Assembly (NCBI RefSeq): GCF_040054535.1
Contig: NC_090783.1
Location: 809,001-873,000, forward strand
DNA: 64,000 nt
Reading direction: 5' to 3'
Origin: Antennarius striatus
Taxonomy: Eukaryota > Chordata > Actinopteri > Lophiiformes > Antennariidae
Positions within the stretch are counted from its first letter, which is position 1. Each line of letters opens with the position of its first letter. The translations under genes were made by a program, and so were the position numbers. Below the pieces are notes generated by a model. The model saw nothing but the letters and a program-made list of their open reading frames with translations, was not told the origin of the DNA and did not search any database. Of the stretch, positions 39,401 through 59,794 are shown piece by piece.

Positions 39401-39461
39401 TGCTCCCGGGTCTTTGAGGTTTCCGTCTCCCGTTAGCCGCAGGGGGCCAGTCGGGAAGGAC

Positions 39462-42400
39462 ATGGCTCTGCTAACGCCGCTGCTCGCCTTCTTGTACCAC
39501 CTGCCGCAGGTGTATAAATGGCTGCTGAAGCCCTACTATGTAGCGTCCCTCTTCATGTCCATAGCGTTCCTGGCTGTCCGGAAGACTCCCGGCATCTGCG
39601 ACCATCTGGCGTCGCAGCGAGAGGACGGCAACTCCTGCGACTTCGACTGGGTAGGTGGAGAAGGTTCCGGGGTGTGTCCGGAGGATCCGATCCCGTTTGG
39701 CTCCACAGCCCCCCGGTAAACGGACACAGAATGCCGGGCTAACAGCAGCTTGTGTCGGCTGCTGGTAGCTGCTAGCAGCCGGACGGGAAGCCAGACGGGC
39801 CAAACTCCAGACAAGAACCTGAACGTTGTTACAGGATGGAAACTTAATTTAAACACAATCATTTTAATTCCTACATATAAATTAAGGTCTTATTATATTT
39901 ACGGCTGTTGTTGGTTAATTTAAAGAGCCTTCATTCAGGCACAGGAATCAGTTTAAATAGCCGAACGCTGAAGAGTTAATATGACCAGCTTTATTTAGTC
40001 TTTATTTTTATTTACATGTTGTCTTGTTTTTTAATCGTTTTCTTAACAAAGGATTTTAATCTTGTTTTCATTGTTGACGTTGTTGTCTTTTCTCAGACAT
40101 CAGGTTGTTATTCAGATCTCGGTCGTTTTCCTGTGACGTCACTGATCTCAGAGCAGGTTGATTTGGTCCTGAGTGGATGACCCCGTCAGACAACAGACCA
40201 GAGAGCAGAGATCAAGAAGAACCTTCAGAGGAACCGGTTACTAGACGGTTCTAACCAGAGGGAACCGGTTACTAGACGGTTCTAACCAGAGGGAACCGGT
40301 TACTAGATGGTTCTAACCGGAGGGAATCGGTTACTGGGTGGTTCTAACCAGAGGGAACCGGTTACTAGACGGTTCTAACCAGAGGGAACCGGTTACTAGA
40401 TGGTTCTAACCAGAGGGAACCGGTTACTAGATGGTTGTAACCGGAGGGAATCGGTTACTGGGTGGTTCTAACCGGAGGGAATCGGTTACTGGGTGGTTCT
40501 AACCAAAGGGAACCGGTTACTAGACGGTTCTAACCAGAGGGAACCGGTTACTAGACGGTTCTAACCGGAGGGAACCGGTTACTAGACGGTTCTAACAGGA
40601 GGGAACCGGTTACTAGACAGTTCTAACCGGAGGGAACCGGTTACTAGACGGTTCTAACCGGAGGGAATCGGTTACTGGGTGGTTCTAACCAAAGGGAACC
40701 GGTTACTAGACGGTTCTAACCAGAGGGAACCGGTTACTAGACGGTTCTAACCAGAGGGAACCGGTTACTAGACGGTTCTAACCGGAGGGAACCAGTTACT
40801 AGACGGTTCTAACAGGAGGGAACCGGTTACTAGACGGTTCTAACCGGAGGGAACCGGTCACTGGAGGGTTCTAACCGGAGGGAACCGGTCACTGGAGGGT
40901 TCTAACCGGAGGGAACCGGTCACTGGACGGTTCTAACCAAAGGGAACCGGTTACTAGCCGGTTCTAACCGGAGGGAACCGGTCACTGGACGGTTCTAACC
41001 GGAGGGAACCGGTCACTGGACGGTTCTAACCAAAGGAAACCGGTTACTAGCCGGTTTTAACCGGAGGGAACCGGTCACTGGACGGTTCTAACCAAAGGAA
41101 ACCGGTTACTAGCCGGTTCTAACCGGAGGGAACCGGTCACTGGACGGTTCTAACCAAAGGAAACCGGTTACTAGCCGGTTCTAACCGGAGGGAACCGGTC
41201 ACTGGACGGTTCTAACCGGAGGGAACCGGTTACTGGAGGGTTCTAACCGGAGGGAACCGGTTACTGGAGGGTTCTAACCGGAGGGAACCGGTTACTGGAG
41301 GGTTCTAACCGGAGGGAACCGGTTCAGACCGGTTGACGCGTTCTGTCTGTGTCCTCAGAGGGAGGTGGAGATCCTCATGTTCCTCAGTGCCATCGTGATG
41401 ATGAAGAACAGGCGAGCGAGTGAGTACATGTTCTCTTGTTGTGGTTGATGTTTGCAGTGAATGTGTTTATTGACTGTTGTTGTCGTTGTCGTCATAGTAA
41501 CCGTGGAGCAGCACGTGGGCAACATCATCCTGTTCAGCAAAGTGGCCAACGTCATCCTGTTCTTCAGGCTGGACGTCCGCATGGGGCTGCTCTACCTGAC
41601 GCTCTGCATAGGTCCGTGTGTTCCGCTTCTACTGACTCACGGTTGCCATGGTAACTTGGCTCACCCGCTTGTTGTTCTGTCGGTTCCTCCAGTGTTCCTG
41701 ATGACCTGTAAGCCTCCGCTCTACATGGGACCGGAGTACATCAAGTACTTCAGCGACAAAACCATCGACGTGAGTAAAGACGTCGGATGTGCGGCGGCGG
41801 GGATCCGATCCGGTTCCCGTTTAATCCGCTTTAATCCCGAATCCGTGTTCCCCGTCCAGGACGAGCTGGAGAGGGACGGCCGCGTCACCTGGATCGTGGA
41901 GTTTTTCGCCAACTGGTCTCCGGAGTGCCAATCCTTCGCTTCCGTCTACGCCGACCTCTCCCTGAAGTAGGAACCCCCCACCCCAGACCCCCCCCCCCTC
42001 TGTAGAATTCCGAGGTGCTGTCAGTGACATCATCAACTTCATTTTCTTCCTGTTCCAGGTATAACTGCGCCGGACTCAAGTTTGGAAAAGTGGACATCGG
42101 ACGCTACGGAGAAGTTTCTAAGAAGTGAGAAATAAAGTTTCTTGTTCCTGAAACTGTTTCTGATCGATGGGTTCTGATCGATGGGTTCTGATCGATGGGT
42201 TCTGATCGATGGGTTCTGATCGATGGGTTCTGATCGATGGGTTCTGATCGATGGGTTCTGATCGATGGGTTCTGATCGATGGGTTGTAGTCTAACTGAGT
42301 TCGGTTCTGCAGGTACAAGGTGTCCACCTCCCCCCTGTCCAAGCAGCTCCCCTCCCTGGTGCTGTTTCAGGGAGGAAAGGAGGTGATGCGGCGCCCCCAG

Positions 42401-42759
42401 GTGGACAAGAAGGGTAGAGCCGTGTCGTGGAGCTTCACCGAGGTCAGGACTTCCTTCACGCGTTAAATCTATCGTAATATTGTTTATTTACTGTTACAAT
42501 CCAATCAATATCAGCCGTTTGTGACCGATCAGCTGAAACGGATCAATAATCCGGCTGACGTCTGTGTGTCGCTCGTCGCCAGGAGAACATCATCCGAGAG
42601 TTCAACCTGAACGAGCTCTACCAGAAATCCAAGAAGCTCAACAAGACCAAAGGAGACAAGATCGGCCAATCACAGTTCCCGCCTGTCCCGGAGGAGGAGG
42701 AGCCAGAGCAGCCAGCTGGAGACGAAGGCCCGGAGTCCGAATCCAAGAAGGACAAATGA
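39462..42759 (+). CDS. tmx2: Thioredoxin-related transmembrane protein 2 (TMX2)
   Basis: ER membrane protein of the PDI family, found at ER-mitochondria contacts. Eight exons (39462-39650, 41359-41419, 41498-41611, 41693-41769, 41860-41966, 42059-42124, 42313-42442, 42583-42759) give 306 codons; human 296. The N-terminal part has several hydrophobic segments ([45 protein letters not shown]). The thioredoxin-like domain has [18 protein letters not shown]. Its active-site position is SPEC, a single cysteine where human has SNDC. Then [31 protein letters not shown] and [10 protein letters not shown] follow. It ends SKKDK, preserving the KKxx-type ER retrieval signal. Intron 1 holds a 1.1-kb minisatellite. 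Confidence 0.96.
40226..41327. repeat. 31-bp minisatellite, 1.1 kb, in TMX2 intron 1
   Basis: About 35 copies of AGAGGGAACCGGTTACTAGA-CGGTTCTAACC with ordered variants (ACTGGGTGG, GTCACTGGA, CAAAGG). Most units contain AACCGGTT or AACCGGTC. It ends about 30 bp before the exon 2 acceptor. Confidence 0.97.
42158..42285. repeat. 14-bp minisatellite (TMX2 intron 6)
   Basis: Nine almost perfect copies of TTCTGATCGATGGG fill most of this short intron. Confidence 0.95.
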
Positions 42760-43361
42760 GACGGTCGGAACGGGGTGGGCGTGGCCCTGACGGTGGGCGT
42801 GGCCCTGATGAGGAGAGTCTTGCTAACGATCGGTGATTGTAGATTTTTTAAAAACCAGTCTGTAACTGTATATTCGTGTAAAGTTCTAACCCTGTGGAAC
42901 ACGCTAACGTTAGCGTGTTGCCTCCAGGCTCACCACACCTGCATGAGTGGTTTACTAATCAATGAACCGATTCATCGGCAAACGACGACAAAAACAGACG
43001 TCATCAAGTCCGTTCACACAAATCCAGAGTGTCTAGGGGGCGGGGCCAGAGCAGGGGGCGGGACCACAGGTTGAAGAAACAGCTGACTAGCTGCGTTTTG
43101 CACTGCAGGTAGATGACATCATCGCTTCCTGGTGATGTCATCACGCCTGTGGCCTCTGGAGGTCAGAAGGTCGTTTCTTGGACCAGAAGAAACTTTTTTT
43201 TTTAACATTCCTTCGTCGTGAACTCTCAATCGATTCACGTTTGATTTATAAACACTGACTTTACTTTTATTTGTTTGACTTAATCTGTGAGTTTATTTTG
43301 AAGTGTTACTTCCTGAGCAGCGTTCTGTAAAGGACAACTCGGTCTGTTTTGTTCTTCATGC

Positions 43362-43367
43362 AATAAA
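43362..43367 (+). terminator. TMX2 poly(A) signal
   Basis: AATAAA about 600 bp after the stop codon, the first clear signal. The convergent ZDHHC5 gene ends about 1 kb further on. Confidence 0.6.
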
Positions 43368-43399
43368 ATGAGCGTTTAAACACGAGTTTGACCTTTGAC

Positions 43400-44978
43400 C
43401 CTTTGTACTGTCGCCATGACGAATTTATCACCTTCCATTTGAATTTATATTCCCGAAAACACCAGAACAGTCCCCACTGTGCTCACTAACACACACCTAC
43501 ACCTACCTACTGTGACTCAATCTAGATGAAGACAACCAGTAAAACAGACGCTCCTCACGTTCGCCATAGTAACAAATCCCCTCCCCTAGCAACCAGCTGC
43601 AGTCCCGCGTTACTTCCTGGTTCCAGAGGACGTTGAATTTTAGATCACTGATTGGTTAAAATCTCCACATAGCTCCTCCCCCTAAGGTGTTTCTTTTTGT
43701 TCTAATTTTGTCAGCAATGTGATTCTATATTATTAATTTTTAGTAAAACTTCCGTTCGACCTTTTTAAAGTTTAAATCCACAAACTCGACTTTCTTTCCA
43801 CATTTGGTTTATTTTCTACATTTATGTTACAAACCTCTCAGCAGTGGCCCCAAAAATGAACACACGAGGTCTGTTGTTCTCGGTCCGGTCCAGCGATCCA
43901 CATCCGGATCCTGATCCGGGAGCGTTTTCCAACATTGCATCACTTGAACATTTTCAGCTACTAAATAAAAGTTATTTCCGAAAACCTTCTGAAATGTTTT
44001 ATCCAACTAAACCTCAAAGCGTTCGAAACAGAACATCCACAAATCAGCCTTTAAGAAATCAATAATTTGATGGTATTGATACGAGTCCAGTTAGCAACAT
44101 ACTAACAATGATGGCTGAGATCAATTAAGAAATACACCCAGATGATTTATTGATTATTGATGGGCGGGTTTGGAGTCGTGGGTGCAGGACGTTTAGGAGC
44201 CATCGGATCAGATCTGTGGAGCTACGATCAGATTTATTGATCCCACACCAGAAGACTCAGGTATTGAAAAGGAATCAATATCTGCAACTCCATAGAAATT
44301 CATATAAAAGAATTTAAATTAAATAAGTAAGAAAAAGTGAAATTTCAAGGCCATCGCTCGGGGAATTCGTCTTCTAGAAAAGTCTTCTTCTCTCTTCAGG
44401 ACCGTTTTTGTCAGAGGCAGGACTTCCTGTCGGGACAGACGGTTGCCGTGGCGGCGGCGAGGAGCGCTAATAGTGGTGCATGCTGCGGTCCGAAGAAACG
44501 AAACACCGAGAACCACGTCGTCCTGAACAAACACCGAACCACACTCACAGCGGGGAGCACATCGACCAATCAGCTCCGCCTCCAGTCTCCTCCAGCCAAT
44601 AGCAGAGCACCACGCCTCCTGGATCTGATGGGCCTCCTGGCTGGAAGGCTGAAACGAGGAAGGGGGCACTTGAGAGGATCCTACTGGGCCCGCCCCCTCT
44701 GACGTCATGCAACACAAACAGGAAGTGGCGGACATCATTTTTAAAAGTAGAGTTTATGGCCCCGCCTCCGACGGACGGGGTCACGTGTGGGGAGGAGCTT
44801 CAGGCCCAAAGTGACCTGCAGTCAGAACTTGGTCCAGAACGGACTGCTGGTCCCGGTTTTAGGGTCCTGGAGGCTCGGCAGCCAATGAGGAGCGAGTTCC
44901 GGGAAGGTCCGGGTCCGATTGGTCAGCGACGCCGTTGAAGAGGCAGGAAGGGGCGTGGCTTCTGCTCCCGGAGGTTGC
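43400..44978. other. Convergent interval TMX2-ZDHHC5 and ZDHHC5 3' UTR
   Basis: No coding exon seen. AATAAA signals on the minus strand occur near 44147 and 44233, so the ZDHHC5 3' UTR probably spans about 44140-44978. Confidence 0.4.
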
Positions 44979-52908
<7,930 letters not shown>

Positions 52909-52913
52909 CACTC

Positions 52914-52916
<3 letters not shown>

Positions 52917-52981
<65 letters not shown>
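52917..52981 (+). repeat. (TG)n microsatellite just upstream of the ZDHHC5 start codon
   Basis: A 64-bp TG run begins only 8 bp upstream of the ATG, so on the gene strand a CA run is either 5' UTR or the end of the intron before the first coding exon. Confidence 0.95.
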
Positions 52982-52983
<2 letters not shown>

Positions 52984-54358
52984 GTGGAGGAATCTGACAT
53001 TCAGAGTCTCTGGATGCAGAAACAATGGAGGAAAACCTGGAAGCACGGATTGTTGAGACGTTTCTTTTTGACGGGGGTGAGAGGAAAACGCCTCAGCATC
53101 ACGAATCCCAGAGGAGGAGGGTCAAAGGTCAGGAATTTAAGAAAAAGTCTTGCAGATAAAAACTTAAAACTTCCTCCTTCAGTCCAGGGCCGGTATCAGC
53201 GACGGCAGTCTGTCAGCGGCCGGAGCAACAGCCTGGTCTTTCTGTGTCGGGGCATCCCTGAAGCCCACCGGTGGCCGGGTCACACCCCCTCACCTGCCGG
53301 CCCCACCAGGGATGAGAACCACAGCGACGGCGACTTCCAGAAGACCTGAGCATCCGTTAGCATCCATGTACAAAAAAAAAAAACAGCAGTAACTCCAGAG
53401 CGATGAAGAGGAGGGTGACGATCTTTAACTCCACTGGCCTTCCTCACGCCGTCCTGTTAGCCTCCGACCTGCAGGTGGCGCTCTCTCCAGGACATCCCCT
53501 CCCCAGCAGACGCCCCAGGTTGGATAAAACCTCCCACAATCCCTCAGAGGCTAACGCCTCCGTGCGGCAGTGTCCTCGTGGCGTTGACAGGGACGTTAGT
53601 GTCCTGAGGTTCCTCCGGTTTTGTTGTGCCCGCCTCCGCCCTTCGAACCAGGAAGTGATGCGGATGAAGGTGGAGGCGGTTCTCTTCTCCAGCTGGTCCT
53701 GGGTCAGAAGCTGCTGCACCTGCAGTGCGACAGGAGGAGGGAACCTGGTTAGCACTCCGGTGACGCACGCCACCGCGAAAACCCCAACCAGCCCCACCCT
53801 CGCCCACTCAGGTGTTTCTAGCCCTGCCCTCACCCACGCAGGTGTTCCTAGCCCCGCCCTCACCCATTCAGGTGTTTCTAGATCTTCCACAGGAAAGCGT
53901 TTCACCTTTGAGGCCATCAGCTGTTTCCTCCAGAGGCAGGAAGCACAAACGTGTCTGCTAAAGCTAAGTGAACATGCTAACACCTGTCATTCTATAGGTG
54001 TCCAATACTCAATCAATAATCAGATGAGAGTAACTGATCAGGCATTGATCATGTCTCTCTCCCCAAACTGAGCGAATAAATAACGTTTGTTTATAATCCA
54101 TTTATTATTCATTTCTACTCCGAACTCACTGACAATCCTCTGACGCGCGTCAATTCACCACGTTAAGCTGTTTAACTATTTAACTCTGAATATTGAAGAG
54201 TAAATAAACTAATATAAGATTAAAACTCACAGGAATTTTTAACCCCGTGAAGACAGGCTGTGTCACGTTTACAGCGTGTCAACGACCAAATACAGACAGG
54301 AGTCAACAGTTCTGTCAAACAACATAAATCCAACTGTCCTTAGTGCCTCCTAAAGGAG

Positions 54359-54360
<2 letters not shown>

Positions 54361-54408
<48 letters not shown>
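54361..54408 (+). repeat. (CA)n microsatellite
   Basis: A 48-bp CA run in the ZDHHC5 upstream region. Confidence 0.95.
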
Positions 54409-54410
<2 letters not shown>

Positions 54411-54524
54411 GTGTGTGTCGCTTCCCACATGCAGATGACAAAAAAACATCCTGATCACAAAACAAAGCCTTTAATCGTTGCCACATTGGACGTTTCTAAT
54501 ATTTCTCTTTATTGCCTTCTCTTC

Positions 54525-54624
54525 CATGAGTGTGTGAACGAGACCATGAGTGTGTGAACGAGACCATGAGTGTGTGAACGAGACCATGAGTGTGTGAACG
54601 AGACCATGAGTGTGTGACCGAGAG
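54525..54624. repeat. 20-bp tandem repeat
   Basis: Five copies of CATGAGTGTGTGAACGAGAC, the last slightly diverged. Confidence 0.95.
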
Positions 54625-55636
54625 CAGAACCGACATAATCGAGTCTCACGCACACAAAGCGAGTGATTTCATGACAACCAGAGCGCAAATCTGTTGAAAT
54701 CACGTCGTTCACTTCCTTAAACTGTCAAACGTGAGGAGATCAGGAGCTGTATTTCTGCTGACTGCAGTAAAATATCATCTTGTTTATTATTTTTATAGGT
54801 TTGATCAAAGACATAAAAAAGGGATCAAACACACGCACAAATGTTATTTTTGCATGTTAATCATAAAGCACAGAAAAACCTTCAACATGATGCATTTCCT
54901 TCATTTCCTGCAGAGAATGTCAAAACAGAAATGATGCAATATATTGCAAAAAAACCCCAAAACAAACCATAATAGTACAAAACAGAGTTCCTAATGCTTA
55001 TATTTAAAGGATTGCTGTCTGATTGTGAAAAATTAGGTGCAGATACAGAAACAGCTGATTAGAACCAACAGCTTGAACGATGGCTGTGGGTTCAGGCTGG
55101 ATTAAGGAGGGCCTCGGTGGAGCTAATCCACCGGATTGAGATCTGATACATTCACACAAATGTATAAAAATCAGACCCTAGTTTATTAAGAATAAAATGA
55201 ACATGCATTCAGGGCCATCATCTGTGCTACGGGGGCGGGGAGCGGTGGGTGATCGTGGGTGTAGGGTGGGGACCCCCGGACAGGAGGACCAAGAAAACAC
55301 CCCAAAAATCAGATTCAATCCATCATGCTAACATTTTATCATCTTATTACTGAATCCATCGCGACGGAGCGACATCAGGGTGGAGACGAGTCCCGTTCAT
55401 GAGTCACTGCGAGGATGAGTCTGAGCAGGAGATGCTAACCGATTTAGCATCACAACCAATAAATAAACAAATAAACAAACAAACAAATAAACGTGGTTTA
55501 ACAGATTTTAAAGGTCCAAACTAGTCCAAGTCATCTCACATCTCTCTTCCGTCTGACACCAGCTAGCCTGTGGCTACCTCGTTAGCCTGTGGCTACCTCG
55601 TTAGCCACCTGGCTAGCAGCGGTGCTAACAACTTAC

Positions 55637-55880
55637 CTCAACCTCCGAGCGGCTTCACAACAACGGTGAACGGGACGTGCCAGTCCGGCTCGCGTTAGCT
55701 CCTCTTAAGGTTGTAACGAGCAGATACAGCTCCTGATATCCGCTGTTGTCCAGGCGAGTTGTTCACACCGGGGCTAGAATTCGGCTCTTCCCCGGGAGGC
55801 TAACGCGAGCTAACCCAGCGCTAAGCTAATTTACCGACAGACTAGCTAGCTGTTAGCTTAACTCACTGTTAGCTAGGGGT
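55637..55880 (-). promoter_or_regulatory. Probable ZDHHC5 non-coding first exon and promoter
   Basis: A consensus donor GAG|GTAAGTTG on the minus strand closes a CpG-containing block with repeated GCTAAC/GTTAGC motifs. The next gene upstream on this strand ends 3 kb away, so this is the best candidate 5' exon for ZDHHC5. Confidence 0.45.
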
Positions 55881-56575
55881 GGACTCCGCCTGATTTTTAA
55901 ACTTCTTTACATTAATTTAGCATCTTTCTGCCAACAGGGGCTAAAAAAATGATAAAAACAAATAAATTCTCATGTTTCCGTAAAATGTATGACCGATAGA
56001 TTCCCAGAGGCCGACATATTTGTCAGTACCAGATATGTGATATTAAACTCCGATGCTAAAATCTCACAGCCGAATTGTCGCAATGAAGGTAGCGCCGATT
56101 GGACAACGAGGATGTCCGTCAAGCTACAACAGAATCCTATTGGCTGTTCAGTCTTAAGCCCGCCTTCCTCGTTGAAACATCAAGCTTGCGCAAAATCGTG
56201 ATTAAATTTATTTCCTCCCACTTTAAAGAAAGAAAGAAAATAAATAAATAAACAAACAAAAGAAAGCAAGAAAGAAGGAAATAAAGAAAGAGCTTGTTGA
56301 GATACTTGCAATAACTGATGTTAATCTATTTTATTGGTTGCCATAAGCTTTCTCTGACATGAGGGTTTAATCCCCTGCTGTGACACACTGACACACTAAC
56401 ATATGTTTGTGTGAGTGTGTGTGCACACGCATGACACTTAAGAGCCTCGGTGTGCATGAGAATAAACATGTACGCACGCGCACACACACACACACACACA
56501 CACATGCGCGCGTATATACAAAGTAGAGATTAAAATGACAGTAGGGACCATGAGGATAAACCCACAAGACAGATC

Positions 56576-56830
<255 letters not shown>

Positions 56831-56899
56831 ACGTGTCCATAAGACTCTTAAACTAAACGAGCAATCAGGGCATTAAAAACAACAATGCATGGTTTGGTG

Positions 56900-57604
56900 G
56901 TGACCCACTTCCCATCGGAGTGTCAGGAGGGTCGGGTCAGCTGGAAGCTAAAGTTATTAAGTCTTAATATTTAGCAGATTATTGGCAGAATATGCAGCTT
57001 TATAAAACCACATCATGTCATATCTATTTATTTATTTTCACATTTTGACAAGATCTCGGCTGATAACAGACGGATCAGAACAGAACACCCAGACGTGTGA
57101 TATCTGTCTTATGATGGAAATGCAAATAATTTAAAAGATGACACATGAACATCATTTTATATAACGTTCTTTAATTTGTTAAACTTCAGAGCAACATTGC
57201 AAATCCAGTCAGAAAATACAAGTAACGCAATATATATCTTCTTCTTTTTGAATAAAGTTATTTACAATAAACAGTCGACGTGAAACAACACAACAACAGA
57301 TGAGAGAATAAAAGCAACACCTGGACGTTGAGTTGCCATCCAATGGAAAGACAATAAATATACACTGAAGAAGTCCATTTCCTGTTAGCTCAGGTAACTT
57401 ATGTCCTGTGTAACCTATTGTATAATAGTGATAATCAATGGGTGGGGTCAGGGCGGGGTCTGCGTATCTTTGTACCAGGTGAATCCACCTGACTGACTTC
57501 ACGATGTCGGTCGCTGCTTTGCATTGACTGCCGGTCGTTTAAAGTGCATCTGTCGATCGATCAGGTCAAACATTTGTCGCCAATAGATTAGGACTTGATT
57601 AATC
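56900..57604. other. Intergenic sequence left of the hAT copy
   Basis: No recognisable gene. Sequence is AT-rich with a short GGGGTCAGGGCGGGG patch near 57443. It may be SLC43A1 3' UTR or intergenic; I cannot tell. Confidence 0.3.
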
Positions 57605-57997
57605 CAGGGGTCCCCAAACTTTATTTAGCGCCACGGTCCGCTTTTAACGTCAGACGATATTTTCACGGAACATCCTTTAAGGCGTGGCGGATAAATACAA
57701 CTAAATAAAATGATACGACCAGCATTAAAACTGTTTTATTCTCAATGTAATAATAAAGGTGAATCCAGTTTGTAACAACTTTATTAGCAGCGTTCTCATA
57801 ACGTCACACCAACGTATGTTTCCTGCTGGTTCTGCTAGCTTGGGAGTTTCAGTTTAGCGGTAATGTATTCTGTGTTAGCGGCCGGAGCGGCCCCTTTAAG
57901 AAGGTAGTCATGTGACCGAGGCAAGCATCTCCACAAGCGTGACGATGCTTGCCTCGGTCACAAGGCAAGTCCACGATCTAGGAGTTGGGGACCACTG
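57605..57997. mobile_element. Non-autonomous hAT element
   Basis: Ends CAGGGGTCCCCAAACT and AGTTGGGGACCACTG; inner blocks CGGAACATCCTTTAAGG and AAGAAGGTAGTCATGTGACC. Flanking GATTAATC / CAGTAATG agree at only 5 of 8 positions, suggesting age. Same family as the copies at 31851 and 47639. Confidence 0.75.
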
Positions 57998-57999
57998 CA

Positions 58000-59180
58000 G
58001 TAATGAAACATAAGCTCCTGTGTTTCACACATAATTAGTGGTTAAACGTTCAGAGGCAGCGGCTGAAACATTTTCAACAAAAACATCTTCAACTGAAACA
58101 AGAAAAACACAACTTGATTTACGAACCCTCGATATTTGAACGTTTGTCTCGAGAATGAACCTCGGAGTCGGGAGCTGATCTGTTTTCCTGTGCCTGCACA
58201 GGCGCCGCAGGATCGCAGCCAGAACAAACGTTCTCATATGACTATAGTACGATTATAGAAGCCATCCTATAATCCTATAATCATGGAAGATACCTTGAAA
58301 AGTTGTTCACAGACTTCAGGCTACCAAAGCCATAAATAGAGCTGAAAACATAATTTCCTCTATTTAGGATTAATTATCTGTAATGTCTGTAATTTTAATT
58401 AATTAATTAAAATTAATTTAGATTAATTAAGTTTAAATTAATTAATTAAATTTGTAAATTAATTAAATTAATTTTAATTAATTAATTAATTAATTAAATA
58501 TTAATGAAATATCTGTAATTTTAAAATGAAACTCTAGATGACATTTTTCTTCACATGAGTCGTTATCCTCTTCTGGACACGACTACTGTGCAGTAACCCA
58601 CATTCAAACACTGGTATGGTCCTTGACTGTTTATGCTTCTTCATCATTTGCTGCTTTTGGTCAAACTTTTTGGAGACTGGAGCATTTCCCAGCATGCAAT
58701 TCACTGGTCCAAGAGCACCACACAGGAAGGAGCAGGGTTCCGGATCCCACGCCTTAATGTTGGGAGATATCTAACCACTGAACCACGCCTTCAAACTGTC
58801 ACGTGACAAAGTTCACTAAGAGGTCATGAACATGCTAGTTAGCATGCTAAAACAGTACAACGAGCGTCCTGAACACTTTCATCCTGAACATTTTCTTCCG
58901 ATCATTTTCCCTAAAATCGATGCACCGCAAAAATAAAGTGGATAAGATACCAGAAATAAATCTTACATTTGGGGATTATGATCTGTTCATGCAGCTAGAT
59001 AATTTGTCCGGTCAAGATATCCAAAAATAACTTGGATGTTCTAAAGATAAAGTCAATACATTTTAAAAGAAGAATATTTAAAACTGTTATGGTCTTACTG
59101 GCTGTATTCTTTGTGGTTTGTTCATTTTTTGATGATGTCATTTCCTGTATCCTGATAACCGGACCGTTTAGCATCCATCC
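58000..59180. other. AT-rich interval before the SLC43A1 stop
   Basis: At about 58393-58500 lies a self-complementary TTAATTAA-rich tract. No exon is visible; the right part is presumably SLC43A1 3' UTR. Confidence 0.4.
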
Positions 59181-59186
59181 TCGGGG

Positions 59187-59755
59187 TTAAGCGCTGTACC
59201 CGTTGGGCGTGCTCCCATTGGCTGCTTCCTTGGCGGTCTCGCCATCCAATTGGCTGAGGGGTACGTTGGCTTTGTCGCGCGCCGCCCTGGCCCGGATGAG
59301 GTTTCTACGGTGATAGAACAGGTAACCCGGCAACAGGAAGCCAGTCGCGGAGAAGGCGAGGAGGCCCACGTTGATCTGTGGGGGGAGGAGAGACGAGTCA
59401 GCGCAGGTTCGAATCCCAACCTGGTGTCAGTGGGGGGGCGGGGTGTCCTCACCCAGTAGGGGTCCCCCCTGAGGTGCCCCACCATCAGGATGAACAGCGG
59501 CTGCTGTAGCAGCGCGAAGGCGGCGCTGATCATCGACTGCATGCCCGTCAGCGTGCCAAAGTGGTTGGCCGGGTACCTGGAGGGGGGGCGTGGCAGGTTG
59601 AGCCGGGGGTACAGGTGTGTCGTTGTAAAGGTGTGTCGTTGTAAAGGGGTGTCGTACTCACACGGCGGCGTAGAGGCCCCCGCAGCAGGAGTGGATGAAG
59701 CCTCTGACGATGGTGTGAAGGACGAAGGACACCATCTACCAGACAGACGGAAAGC

Positions 59756-59794
<39 letters not shown>

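Noticed and set aside
53403-54071. Open frames on both strands upstream of ZDHHC5 (for example a minus-strand frame with QQLLTQDQLEKRTAS)
   Set aside because: No recognised domain and no clear splice border on both sides; possibly a 5' UTR exon of ZDHHC5, but not supportable as a gene. A roughly 30-bp, three-copy repeat at about 53795-53885 explains part of it.
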